Assembly (NCBI GenBank): GCA_033807775.1
Contig: CM066321.1
Span: 253,506,422 to 253,570,421, forward strand
DNA length: 64,000 nt
Source: Saussurea involucrata
Lineage: Eukaryota; Streptophyta; Magnoliopsida; Asterales; Asteraceae
Direction of reading: 5' to 3'
Position 1 is the stretch's first letter. Each line of letters begins with the position of its first letter. Below the pieces are notes generated by a model that did not search any database, was not told the origin of the DNA, and saw only the letters and a program-made list of their open reading frames with translations. This document shows positions 21,337 through 30,091 of the stretch, one piece after another. The translations under genes and the position numbers were made by a program.

Positions 21337-23150
21337 CTGTCAAAGACTTTAGACCATGTTCAAGACCACACGATCGAGCAGAACAAAGCACTAAAGCCAA
21401 CCGACTACATTACCAGAGCTCAGTTGACTGAACTGGGTCAGGGTGTTCTGAACGAGATGACAGCGTTCATCAAATCTTTCACCACTGCAAACGCCAATTA
21501 TGTAAAGGACTTCCAGAACAGCGTGGGAAAGCTAAGATTTAAGTCTGAGGCAGAAGTTGCCTATTTGCTTGGCATATGTGACGACCTCTGTGCGAAAAGT
21601 ATCATTGCAGGGGCCAGTCAACCTAAGAAGCCATCCTCGTCATGCCAGGCAGAAGGCAGGTCAGACAGAAGACAAGATGACTCTGACGATGACTCAACTG
21701 GTTCGTCAGATCATCGTGAGGGGGAGAGAAGAGCCAACAGAGGACTGCCAGCACCACCCCCATCTATCGAACCCATAACCCAAGTATCACCCAACCAAGA
21801 AACCCAACAGAAGACCACAGAGGCAACACCCACCTTTGTGGAAACAACTCAAATAACTGAAGACTTACCCTCACCCACTCCCAAGCCGACAGAAGAAGTT
21901 CAGATTCTCACATCTACCTCTGAGGAAGAAACCGAACTACCATCACCCACACCAGCAGCAGAACAAACGAAATTACCCTCACCCACTCCCACAGAAGGTC
22001 AACCACAACCCAAATCTAACCCAAGAACCAAGTCTATAGCCCACAAACTAAGGAAGTACCTGAAGAAGCCCAAACCAACAAATGAAGAAGTTCTGCAATA
22101 GCTAAAGCAGAGACCTTTTCTCAGAGAACTGCACAGAGCAACAGAAAGACATCAATTCTTAGCTACAAAGAAAATGTGCAGAGCCACGGGAATCCCAGAG
22201 GATCAGTTCATAGAAAACCCATCAACCCTATCCCCAACCAAAACCCAAACCCCATCACCAACAAAATCAACAGCAGAGGCACCCCCAACAAAAACCTCAG
22301 AACCTCAAACGTTAAAACCAATAGAGGCAACCCAATCTCAATCCAAACCAACAGAAGCAAATCATCCTAAGGCAAAGGACAAGGGAAATTCCATACTTAT
22401 AGACGAACCAAAGCCCAAGAAACCAAAGCCTCAACCTTATGAGAAATTAATGAAAAGTGCATTCGATGCCTTTGTCACTCCAAAGCCAGAAAAAGAAGAC
22501 TGGGATTACGGAATTCCTCTGTCAACAAAACCTATCCTAGATACCAAGGCGAAGTTAACAGATGACAGAGTGGCCCAAGTGATCAGAGACATGGAAGCTT
22601 TGCGCAAACCCATGCCTCCACCCTATGTGCCTCAACGCCAAATAGAAGATGTGGTATACAAGTACCTCTACAGCAGATCCATCAATGACCCTCTGCCACC
22701 TCCTAATCTGAAATGTGACATGCTTCAGCAGATAAGGGATGATTCTTCAGAGATAAAGCCAAACCTGTACATCAAGTCTTCTCCGATTCCAAGATCACTC
22801 AAGTTCTAAGCTTCAAGCTCTCACACACCAAGGGCAGAAACTTCTACTACAACCTCTACCACGTCAAAAGGGCAGATAGATCAGAGACGAAGTTCTCCGA
22901 TGCAGACCTAAGGAACCTCAACCCCTATGATCTACCTGACCTCCTCAGTTGGGCAAGAAAGAACTACAACGAAAGGTTTGAGCACAGAAGCACCTACAAA
23001 GAGATCAAGAGGGCAATGAGAGAAACTCTACAGCATGACGGACTTCCAAGTTGCACTTGATCTTGGAGTAAAGAAAATCAGCCTCCTACCTTGAGAAGAC
23101 CACTGCCCCTCCTCAGCTGACATTAAACCGAATACCATCATCAGCAACCC

Positions 23151-23402
23151 TGTAATCCCAGAATATCATCAACAATTCAAGATCTAGAGAGAGATTGAGA
23201 TACAAATGTCATTCTCATATTAGATTTTGATCATGTAAGTACAAAGGATAACTCTCTCACTCTCTCACAATCAAGCTCTCACATTGTGCCTCTCTTGTTA
23301 CAAATGACTTACCATCACTATTTATAGACAATACAAGACATAGCAAGCTTTATACAAGCTTTACAAAACTTTCATTTAATTAGTACATTTTTGGTACTAA
23401 CA
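23151..23402 (-). repeat. 3' LTR of E5
   Basis: 252 bp, TGTAATCCCAG to TACTAACA as read on the plus strand, next to a polypurine tract on its right. Confidence 0.95.
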
Positions 23403-23929
23403 TTCTCCCCCTAAAGTTTTGTAAAGCAAAATCATATCAGACTTTAAATGCTTTAGCTCTTCTCCCCCTTGATTTTCTTGGAAAAACTTTAGCGATGCTT
23501 TTTCTTCGAATAAAGTCAAGGCTCCCCCTTGAAAGAAGCTCTTACCCTTTTAATTTTCAATCATGAAAAACCGAATTCGATGTACGCCATAACCTCGACT
23601 GGATGCACGAGCACATCTTCAAAAAGTAGAAACTCAATATCGTTCCGATAAGCTCACAAGAAAGATAACGAGCGAGTTTTGAGTGACAAACCGAGTGCAA
23701 TCACAGTGTATAACAAAGAATCCGTCAATGAACCGCGAGTTGAGTAGGAATTCTGCTTAAGGGCTTGGTTCGGATTTGCTCGAAGAATGAAGCGTCATGT
23801 TGCATCCATGCTTTATAACCAATTCCAAAAAAAATGTCCCCCTCCCGAGACTTAGCACGGGGGTTCCGCTAAAATCAATTCCAAAAAAAAAATTCACTCT
23901 TTAAATGGGCTAAAATCAACTCAGATTTT

Positions 23930-24412
23930 GTGCGACAAAACATAGTGAACAGTAGTAGTCATATGACACTTGTACGACTTGATCAGGTGCACAGTAACTG
24001 TCGTAGGAGTGTTGTGCGACTAACTCGGGTGAACAATAACTATCGCATGGGTCTTATACGACTAGCGTTGATGAACAGTAACTGTCGTATGCCTCTTGTA
24101 CGACTAGCGCGAAAGATTAGTCGTAGTCGTACGCCACTTGTACGACTAGCGTACATGAACAGTAGAAGCCGTATGCTTCTTGTACGACTAGACCCAATGA
24201 ATAGTAACTGTCGTATGAGAGTCGTGCGACAGTCGTGTATGAACAGTAACTGCCGTATGTGCCTTCTGCGACTAAAATCGAAGTCGGTCAAGAAGCGTGC
24301 GACAGTTATGATGATTAGTTCCGTACGACAGTTATGAATATATGAATTTCTTTGTTGTCCGACAGTTATGAGTTTATGAACACTGTTTCGTACGACAGTT
24401 ATGAGTATCATC
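23930..24412 (-). repeat. GTACGAC/GTCGTA minisatellite of E5
   Basis: Units of about 55-60 bp each carry TTGTACGACTAG and AACAGTAACTGTCGTATG. GTCGTA and TACGAC are reverse complements, so each unit holds an inverted pair. The last units (24290-24412) shorten to GTACGACAGTTATGA. The plus-strand ORF at 23930-24337 and its minus-strand shadow arise from repeat periodicity and are not genes. Confidence 0.85.
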
Positions 24413-24971
24413 GTGCAGTTTTCCGTCGAACACTTTTAAGAGCCCAAAAACCTCGATTTCTTGCTGAATTTCACCCCAAATTACTGCAAACCGGTAGTTA
24501 CGTCATACCGAACAGATCTGTGAGCATCTAATCTTCAAAACTCCGGTGAAATAGCAAAATCCGGCCAAAATCGTTTTTCCGGCGAGGTTAGACATTGTTC
24601 ATATCCAGAAAACGTACTCACTGAATCCTTCATTAAATTTGGATCTGATTGTTGCATTCTCTTCGTAATCAATGCAGAAAACGATCTGAATGGCTAAAAT
24701 TAATCCATGCACAACTAAATCTTCTAGATCTTAAGATTTTCGTGAAAAACTTCAAAAAACTTCAAAATCACCGAATTGTTCACGTTGATCGATTCAGAAG
24801 ATAAGAATTGATGTAGAATCGAACAACGAACAGATCTGTACAAGATCAGGTGATTAGAACATACTTACTTGAAGATCGAACACCAAAATCTTCAAATGCT
24901 TCAAAATTCGGCATTTTTTCACTTGAATTGCCGAGATCCGATGATCGTATCGAAGAAATGTCTTCAATTCT

Positions 24972-24983
24972 GCTCTGATACCA
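24972..24983 (-). other. Primer-binding site of E5
   Basis: TGGTATCAGAGC on the minus strand, two bases from the LTR that starts at 24986. Confidence 0.93.
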
Positions 24984-24985
24984 CT

Positions 24986-25237
24986 TGTAATCCCAGAATA
25001 TCATCAACAATTCAAGATCTAGAGAGAGATTGAGATACAAATGTCATCCTCATATTAGATTTTGATCATGTAAGTACAAAGGATAACTCTCTCACTCTCT
25101 CACAATTAAGCTCTCACAATGTGCCTCTCTTGTTACAAATGACCTACCATCACTATTTATAGACAATACAAGACATAGCAAGCTTTATACAAGCTTTACA
25201 AAACTTTCATTTAATTAGTAAATTTTTGGTACTAACA
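24986..25237 (-). repeat. 5' LTR of E5
   Basis: 252 bp, nearly identical to 23151-23402. Bases after it (AACCC) repeat the five bases before the left LTR. Confidence 0.95.
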
Positions 25238-25699
25238 AACCCAAAGGTTGGGTATGTCTTCCTTGACCCTCAAGGAAAATTGAAGCTATTCCTAGAGGTT
25301 GATTGCCAGAAGTTTGCTACAAAAATGCTGCTCAAGTTCAGGTCCAATCTCTTAGAACACAGAGGATCTGAGTTCATGGACCTAAATTTCGCCAACAGAC
25401 TAATTCAGGTCATTGATTCCCTCATCAGCTTCATAGACCTCTGCATCTCCATGAATCGAGAACTTAAGGATGACGGACTCACCAGGTCAATCAATGACTT
25501 CCCAAATGCAAAAATCTGACCTCTGTAACTATCTCACACTTTTGTCTACTTTTCAAACTCTATACTTTATTTCAAATATGTAAATGCCTCTGGCATAATA
25601 GTGAATGAAAAGTTAATTTCTTACAAAGGTCAAATGTTTCACCTCTTGTTCTACTTAGCCTTAGAAATTATGCAACTTTCAATTTTTTATTTTTCAATA

Positions 25700-25712
25700 C
25701 TTAGGGGGAGAT
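25700..25712 (+). other. Polypurine tract of Sirevirus B
   Basis: CTTAGGGGGAGAT immediately before the LTR at 25713, identical to the tract of element A. Confidence 0.9.
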
Positions 25713-25891
25713 TGTTAGCTCCAACTTCTGTTATAAGAAGTATTGAAAAATAGGCTAAGGGAAGATCACTGGCAGAGCCTCTGCTTGACACCAAGCACAG
25801 AGAGCTACAAGCAACCTTCACTTGGAACGTTTACCAGAAGACCATCAGAGGACAAGGCCACAGAGCCACTGTCATCCTTGGCAGGGCCTTT
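25713..25891 (+). repeat. 3' LTR of Sirevirus B, part 1
   Basis: This starts TGTTAGCTCC like the LTR of A. It is cut by S2 at 25892 (target duplication CCTTT) and continues at 27561-27652 and 58386-58852. The three pieces sum to about 738 bp, against 846 bp in A. Confidence 0.88.
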
Positions 25892-26083
25892 TGTAACGAC
25901 CCGGTTCCCCAAACATGCAACAAATAACATACATTGCATAACTTCATTACATTCATAATAAAAGATACATAATAAACCACAAACGGTCCCTTCGGTCTCG
26001 AAACTACAAAATACATTAAGCTTACTAATCAATGTCCATCAAAAGCTTCCTACACGTTATCCTCTCCTTCGCCAATCCTCAAC

Positions 26084-27262
26084 CTGGAAAACATATTTTT
26101 GAAAACAAAATGAGGGTTAGACCAAACGGGTCTAGTGAGTTAATCCCAGTCCTTTCCAAATTCATTATAAAACCCTTTCACATAATACTTTGTATCAAAA
26201 TAGTTTATATAAACCTTTCGTCAAAACACCCATCTATCATAAGTATACAAATACCACATCAAGATTTGTGCATCGTGTAATTCCCCTCCTTCTCGTTCTC
26301 ATGGCCAAATTAGTTGGTAGCAAGCCAACTAATCATCGTCACTGGACCCAAATACAGTCAACTTCGCTGCAATCACACACAGCCCCGCTGCAATTACCTA
26401 CAGCTCCACTGTAATTCCATACAGCTCTACTGCATTTCCATACAGCTTCGCTGCATTTCCATACAGCTCCGCCGACTAATAGATCGGCTAACATATCCTC
26501 GTGTAGTACAGTGCTCATATAAATACAATATATATCTCAATATATCATATTGTCATTTATATACACATAATCATATTCCTACCACATAATCGTCTCATAT
26601 ATATACACATATATATGTATCCCAGTTTAAAAACATTTTAAAGTAAAACTCACCTGTTTGTTTAACAAAAATGCTTCCAAGCCTTTTCCACAGATTCAAT
26701 CTTTCAATTTGAATTCACAGTATCTGAAATAATTCAAAAAGAATAACTCTTATTCTCAATTGTTCCCCTACAACGACTTAACACGGGGGTTCCGCTACCA
26801 GGTTAGCGGATGGGGTCAAGGGGCAACGACCTTGCGGGGTTTGGGGGCCGCCCCCAGGAAATTTTCGGAGCAACTTAATCCAAATATACAATCAGAAACT
26901 ATAACCGGACATTACCACCAGTACCGGGACTCTCAAGTACCGGGACTCACAGTACCGGGACTCTCAAGTACCGGGACTCTCAAGTACCGGGACTATCCAA
27001 TACCGGGAGTTGACATCACCGGAAGTCGAATATACTGGGACTCCATGGTACCGGAAGTTCACAATACTGGGAGTTCACGTTACCGGGAGTTCACAATACC
27101 GGGAGTCGATAATACCGGGACTCCACCAGGAGTCTGAAGAACACAGTCGGTTTCATCTCACCTAGATTCGATTGAAATCGATACCAATCACTGAAATCAT
27201 AAAATCGAATAATACCGGGACTCCTACTACTGATTACAAACACAAAGTGTAAAAGAGCTTAC
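26084..27262 (-). other. Candidate two-intron leader in S2
   Basis: Intron 1 is 27262-26724 (GAG|GTAAGC to TTTCAG|AT), the middle exon 26723-26654 (70 nt), and intron 2 26653-26084 (CAG|GTGAGT to TTCCAG|GT). The hairpin TTAGTTGG/CCAACTAA is at 26310-26332, and TAGACC/GGTCTA at 26118-26134. Confidence 0.62.
26896..27130 (-). repeat. ACCGGGACTC minisatellite of S2
   Basis: Tandem units of 15-20 bp of the same ACCGGGACTC / ACCGGGAGT type as S1, inside candidate intron 1. One stray unit also occurs near 27214. Confidence 0.85.
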
Positions 27263-27560
27263 CTCAAAATCAACTTCAACCAAATCAATTGATGCTCTAG
27301 CCGTAGGTTTCTTCGTCTTCTTTCTTTCGCTCAGAACACACACACACACAGTTTCTAAAGAGGAAAGTGAGGATATCTGAAGTGTTTGAGATATTTATAT
27401 CTCAAATTTACACTTTTGGCTCAAACTACTCAATAAGGACTAAAACATCCCTAACCTTATAACTTATCTCAAACTTACCCTACACATTAAATATCATCGT
27501 TACATAAACTTAACGGATAGGGAATTTGTCTAACGGACTTACCCGGGGTATTACACCTTT

Positions 27561-27652
27561 GTGGTATGAAGACTCAGAAGCTTAAAGATACTTGAAGACC
27601 AAGACAAGGACAAGCGTGCCTCTCACGTGACTCTGCTGTACGAAGATCCTGA
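27561..27652 (+). repeat. 3' LTR of Sirevirus B, part 2
   Basis: Short middle piece between S2 and G1, including TCACGTGACT near 27624. The last five bases, CCTGA (27648-27652), are repeated at 58381-58385 after G1. Confidence 0.85.
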
Positions 27653-27952
27653 TGTAATACCCCGGGTAAGTTTGTTAGTTAAATTCTTTTCTGTTAAATT
27701 TAGTTAACTTTAAAATAGGATGTTTAGGGTAAGTTTGGGTTAATTTGTAAGTTAAGGGTGTTTTTGTCATTAATGAATAGTTTATGTCCAAATTGGTAAA
27801 ATTAGGCTTTTGATATTACCATTTAGGACTCCAGATATTTTAATTCAGCAGAAATCAAAATCAGTATGTGTGTGTGTTTTCAGACCAAAAGAAGAAGAAG
27901 AAAGTGTCATAAGGTTAAAGCTTCAAATTGGTGTACTTGGAAGTGATTTGAG

Positions 27953-28463
27953 GTATGTTTCCTTTGTGTTTTATGTTTGTAATTACTAGTAGGTAGTTTC
28001 TATCGGAGTAGAATCATCAATTTCATGTCTAGTGTTAAAATCTGTCGATTCTGGGTTAAAATGGGGTAAACCGACAGAGGTTTCTGGACGATTTATGGTG
28101 GTGTCCGATAGTCTTGTTGATAGTGTCCGGTAGTTCCTTTCGATGGTATCCGGATGAGTCGATTATCTGGTAAGTTCTCTTTTCTATGGTTTCTGGATGA
28201 ATTAGATACCGGATGGCATCCGGATTACTTTGGTGTCCGAATGATGTCCGGATTGTTGATGTTGTCCGGGAAGTTGGGTTGTCCGGATTGGTCTTGTTGT
28301 CCGGAAAATTCATGTTGTCCGGATAGTTCTTGGTATCCGGAAACATTGGCTGTTTGGTCACTTTTGAGGATAAGAGTTAGATAGATTTATCTAGAGTTCT
28401 TAGCCTGTTAGTAAGTCTTATGAGTTCTTTTGGTAAAGAGATATTTGTATGCAAATTGTTTCA
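27953..28463 (+). other. Candidate leader intron 1 of G1 5' LTR
   Basis: TTTGAG|GTATGTTTCC at 27953 is the donor and TTGTTTCAG|ATTCTG, with AG ending at 28463-28464, the acceptor. The intron contains the TCCGGAT minisatellite. The middle exon is 28465-28536, about 72 nt. Splicing is predicted from conserved boundaries in five LTRs, not observed. Confidence 0.6.
28085..28345 (+). repeat. TGTCCGGAT minisatellite of G1 5' LTR
   Basis: Degenerate tandem units of 15-25 bp around TGTCCGGATG / GTATCCGGA. TCCGGA is self-complementary. The 3' LTR has the same array with at least one unit fewer (57308-57552). An apparent Cys/Pro/Trp-rich ORF here is a repeat artefact. Confidence 0.85.
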
Positions 28464-28774
28464 GATTCTGAGAATTTTGGGTAAAAGATCGGATAGCTCG
28501 GAGAAAAACTTGGAAGGGTTTTTGATAAGCAATCAGGTGAGTTTTTACTTCAAACTGTTTTCAAACTGGAATATATATATGAGATGAATATGTGGTAGGA
28601 ATGTGACGACGTGTTTATAAATAAAGTATGATATATTGAGGTGTATATTATATTTATTTATATGAGCATTACACTATACGAGAGCACGTTGACCGGGCTT
28701 AGGACCGGTGGAGTTTTGGCTGTACGGATAGACATCGGTGTTGGCTGTAATTTTAGTACAACAGAGTAAACTGA

Positions 28775-28797
28775 TTAGTTGGCTCGCAACCAATTAA
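28775..28797 (+). other. Conserved covarying hairpin in LTR intron 2
   Basis: TTAGTTGG, loop CTCGCAA, CCAATTAA. The same position in the other LTRs gives 8-bp stems with 7-base loops at 57984-58006, 63052-63074, 26310-26332 and 18633-18655. The fourth pair is G-C in S1 and S2, A-U in S3 and G-U in both G1 LTRs. Confidence 0.75.
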
Positions 28798-28913
28798 TAT
28801 GGCCAAGGGAAATGAGGAGAGGTACACAGTGCACGAATCTTGCTTGGTATTTAATTACTTGTTGTATATTTATGCTTTACAAAAGGATTATTAAACTGAC
28901 AGGGATTATCTCA

Positions 28914-28929
28914 CTAGACCGTTTGGTCT
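28914..28929 (+). other. Second conserved hairpin, 35 nt before the LTR 3' splice site
   Basis: TAGACC, loop, GGTCTA. Present also at 58124-58139, 63200-63215, 26118-26134 and, as TTAGAC/GTCTAA, 18485-18502. Loop sequence and length vary while the stem is kept. Confidence 0.65.
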
Positions 28930-28988
28930 AACCCTCATTTTGTTTTCAAAAATATGTATTCCAGGACGAGGAACTTTTAATAGCAAAG

Positions 28989-29236
28989 TGTTAGAGCATT
29001 ATTGTATTCAAGATTTACTGTAAAGTCAATGTACTGTAATGAGTCTATGCTGTATTGCTTTGCCTTTATACCTTGTATGTTATGGGTATAAATAGGCTTG
29101 TCTAGTTCAATAGTTAGATAACAATCTAGAACACTTCATGCATATTGTCATTTGTACTCTGATGTTCAATATATGAATGACAAGTTTGTTCTCTAGATTC
29201 TCTCTGTATTGTTGATTGCTAGATCTGGGTTTATCA
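28989..29236 (+). repeat. 5' LTR of E4
   Basis: 248 bp, TGTTAGAGCATT to GGGTTTATCA, with a TATAAATAG box at 29087-29095. Confidence 0.96.
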
Positions 29237-29238
29237 AT

Positions 29239-29250
29239 TGGTATCAGAGC
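29239..29250 (+). other. Primer-binding site of E4
   Basis: TGGTATCAGAGC, two bases after the 5' LTR, complementary to initiator Met tRNA. Confidence 0.95.
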
Positions 29251-30091
29251 TAAACAGAAGATTCAAGCAGATTACGAAGCAAATTGAAGATTTTTTACAC
29301 TGAATTGAAGATTTCGGATCCTTCAGAGTTTACTGTTCATCATATGATTTCTGATCCTTCTTTGATTACTGTTCATCCAAAATTCATCTTTTCTTTAATT
29401 TTTGATCTTTTGGTTTGATTCTTGACATCTCTGAACTCGTTTTTCATCCCTGATCAACTTTAATTCAAAGATCTATACCAAAATCTGCACAGAATTTGCA
29501 AATCTGAGCAATTTGTATCTGTTTTGTTCGAAAAACTTTTCTTACTGTTTTGGATCTTAATTCGATTAAATTGATCGAATTAAGATTTGTGATCAACTAA
29601 GAAAGTGTGTGGATTCAAATTTCGAACAAATCTGTGCAAATTTCATAACAATTGATCAGGAATTGAAAACGTTATGGCTGATTTAGTGATTTTTGGTGTT
29701 TATGTGAAGGTTTCGGATCATTCATAAGGATTTCGGATCATTCAAGCTTGGTTTCGGACCACTCATCATTTACTGTTGCATGGTTTCGGATCACAAAGAG
29801 AAGTGATATTTGTTTAAGTTTTGGTTTCGGATCCTTAAGAATACGAAATCTGTTGGTTTCGGATCCTTATACATTCTGAATCCATTGGTTTCCAACCCTT
29901 CTTGGTTCGAATCCATTGGTTTCGAACCCTTCTTGGTTCGAATCCAAAAAAAAAATATTCCAAAATTTTTTCTATAGTGATTTTCATACACTTTAAGAGC
30001 TTTTCAAGAAAAAAATTTATATAATTTTTTTTCAATAGTGTATTTTATACACTTTCTGAAAGATCAACTTCTAGCAATACCATAAAGAGAG
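29251..30091 (+). other. Leader of E4 with GGTTTCGGATCC minisatellite
   Basis: Noncoding. From about 29690 to 29945 a loose tandem array of GGTTTCGGATC(C) and GGTTTCGAACCC units occurs, spaced about 25-40 bp. It is at the same place as the different GAATTCGGA array of E1. Confidence 0.8.

Larger units (their letters stand above)
23151..25237 (-). mobile_element. Small TRIM/SMART-like non-autonomous LTR element E5
   Basis: A complete 2,087-bp element has 252-bp LTRs at both ends, a minus-strand polypurine tract (23403-23415), a primer-binding site (24972-24983) and AACCC target duplications (23146-23150 and 25238-25242). The 1.58-kb interior has no coding frame, only polypurine tracts, a minisatellite and a leader. 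Such short noncoding LTR elements are mobilised by proteins of other elements. The LTRs differ at about five positions by eye (about 2%), so insertion is fairly recent. Confidence 0.95.
21337..25519 (+). pseudogene. Env-like ORF fragment of Sirevirus B, interrupted by E5
   Basis: This encodes a protein alignable with the C-terminal part of the env-like ORF of A, from about residue 990 to the end: shared TRAQLTELGQ, SFTTANAN, CDDLCAK, NPYDLPDLL and a final NAKI/DAKI. Breaks are an in-frame TAG at 22099-22101, a frameshift near 22780, further stops near 23055-23095, and the 2-kb E5 insertion at 23151-25237 with AACCC repeated at 25238-25242. Coding resumes at 25243 and ends at 25519. The N-terminal two thirds, pol and gag are absent. 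The conservation between A and B shows that this C-terminal region was maintained while both were active. Confidence 0.85.
25892..27555 (-). mobile_element. Solo LTR S2 of the G1 gypsy family
   Basis: A 1,664-bp minus-strand LTR with ends TGTAACGACCCGG and CCCGGGGTATTACA is flanked by CCTTT at 25887-25891 and 27556-27560. There is no interior. Structure and hairpins match the other family members. Small ORFs inside are noise. Confidence 0.94.
28537..28963 (+). other. Candidate leader intron 2 of G1 5' LTR
   Basis: The donor ATCAG|GTGAGTTTTTAC at 28537 and the acceptor TGTATTCCAG at 28963 match the other family LTRs. The interior is conserved between copies in three blocks: a GACCGGGCTTAGGACCGG element near 28690, the hairpin at 28775-28797 and the hairpin at 28914-28929. 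A 427-nt intron is normal for plants. Confidence 0.62.
27653..28988 (+). repeat. 5' LTR of G1, part 1 (continues 47226-47408)
   Basis: LTR from TGTAATACCCCGG, split by E4 after CAAAG (28984-28988). The remaining 183 bp follow at 47226-47408 and end GGGTCGTTACA. Rejoined length is about 1,519 bp, against 1,500 bp for the 3' LTR, which has the uninterrupted site with a single CAAAG at 58193-58197. Confidence 0.95.

Noticed and set aside
23930..24337. 135-codon Arg/Ser/Asn-rich ORF
   Set aside because: Produced by the E5 minisatellite with a period divisible by three; no start context or homology.
28154..28384. Cys/Pro/Trp-rich ORF resembling a small secreted peptide
   Set aside because: Lies in the TCCGGAT minisatellite of the G1 LTR and recurs at 57262-57591; repeat periodicity keeps it open.
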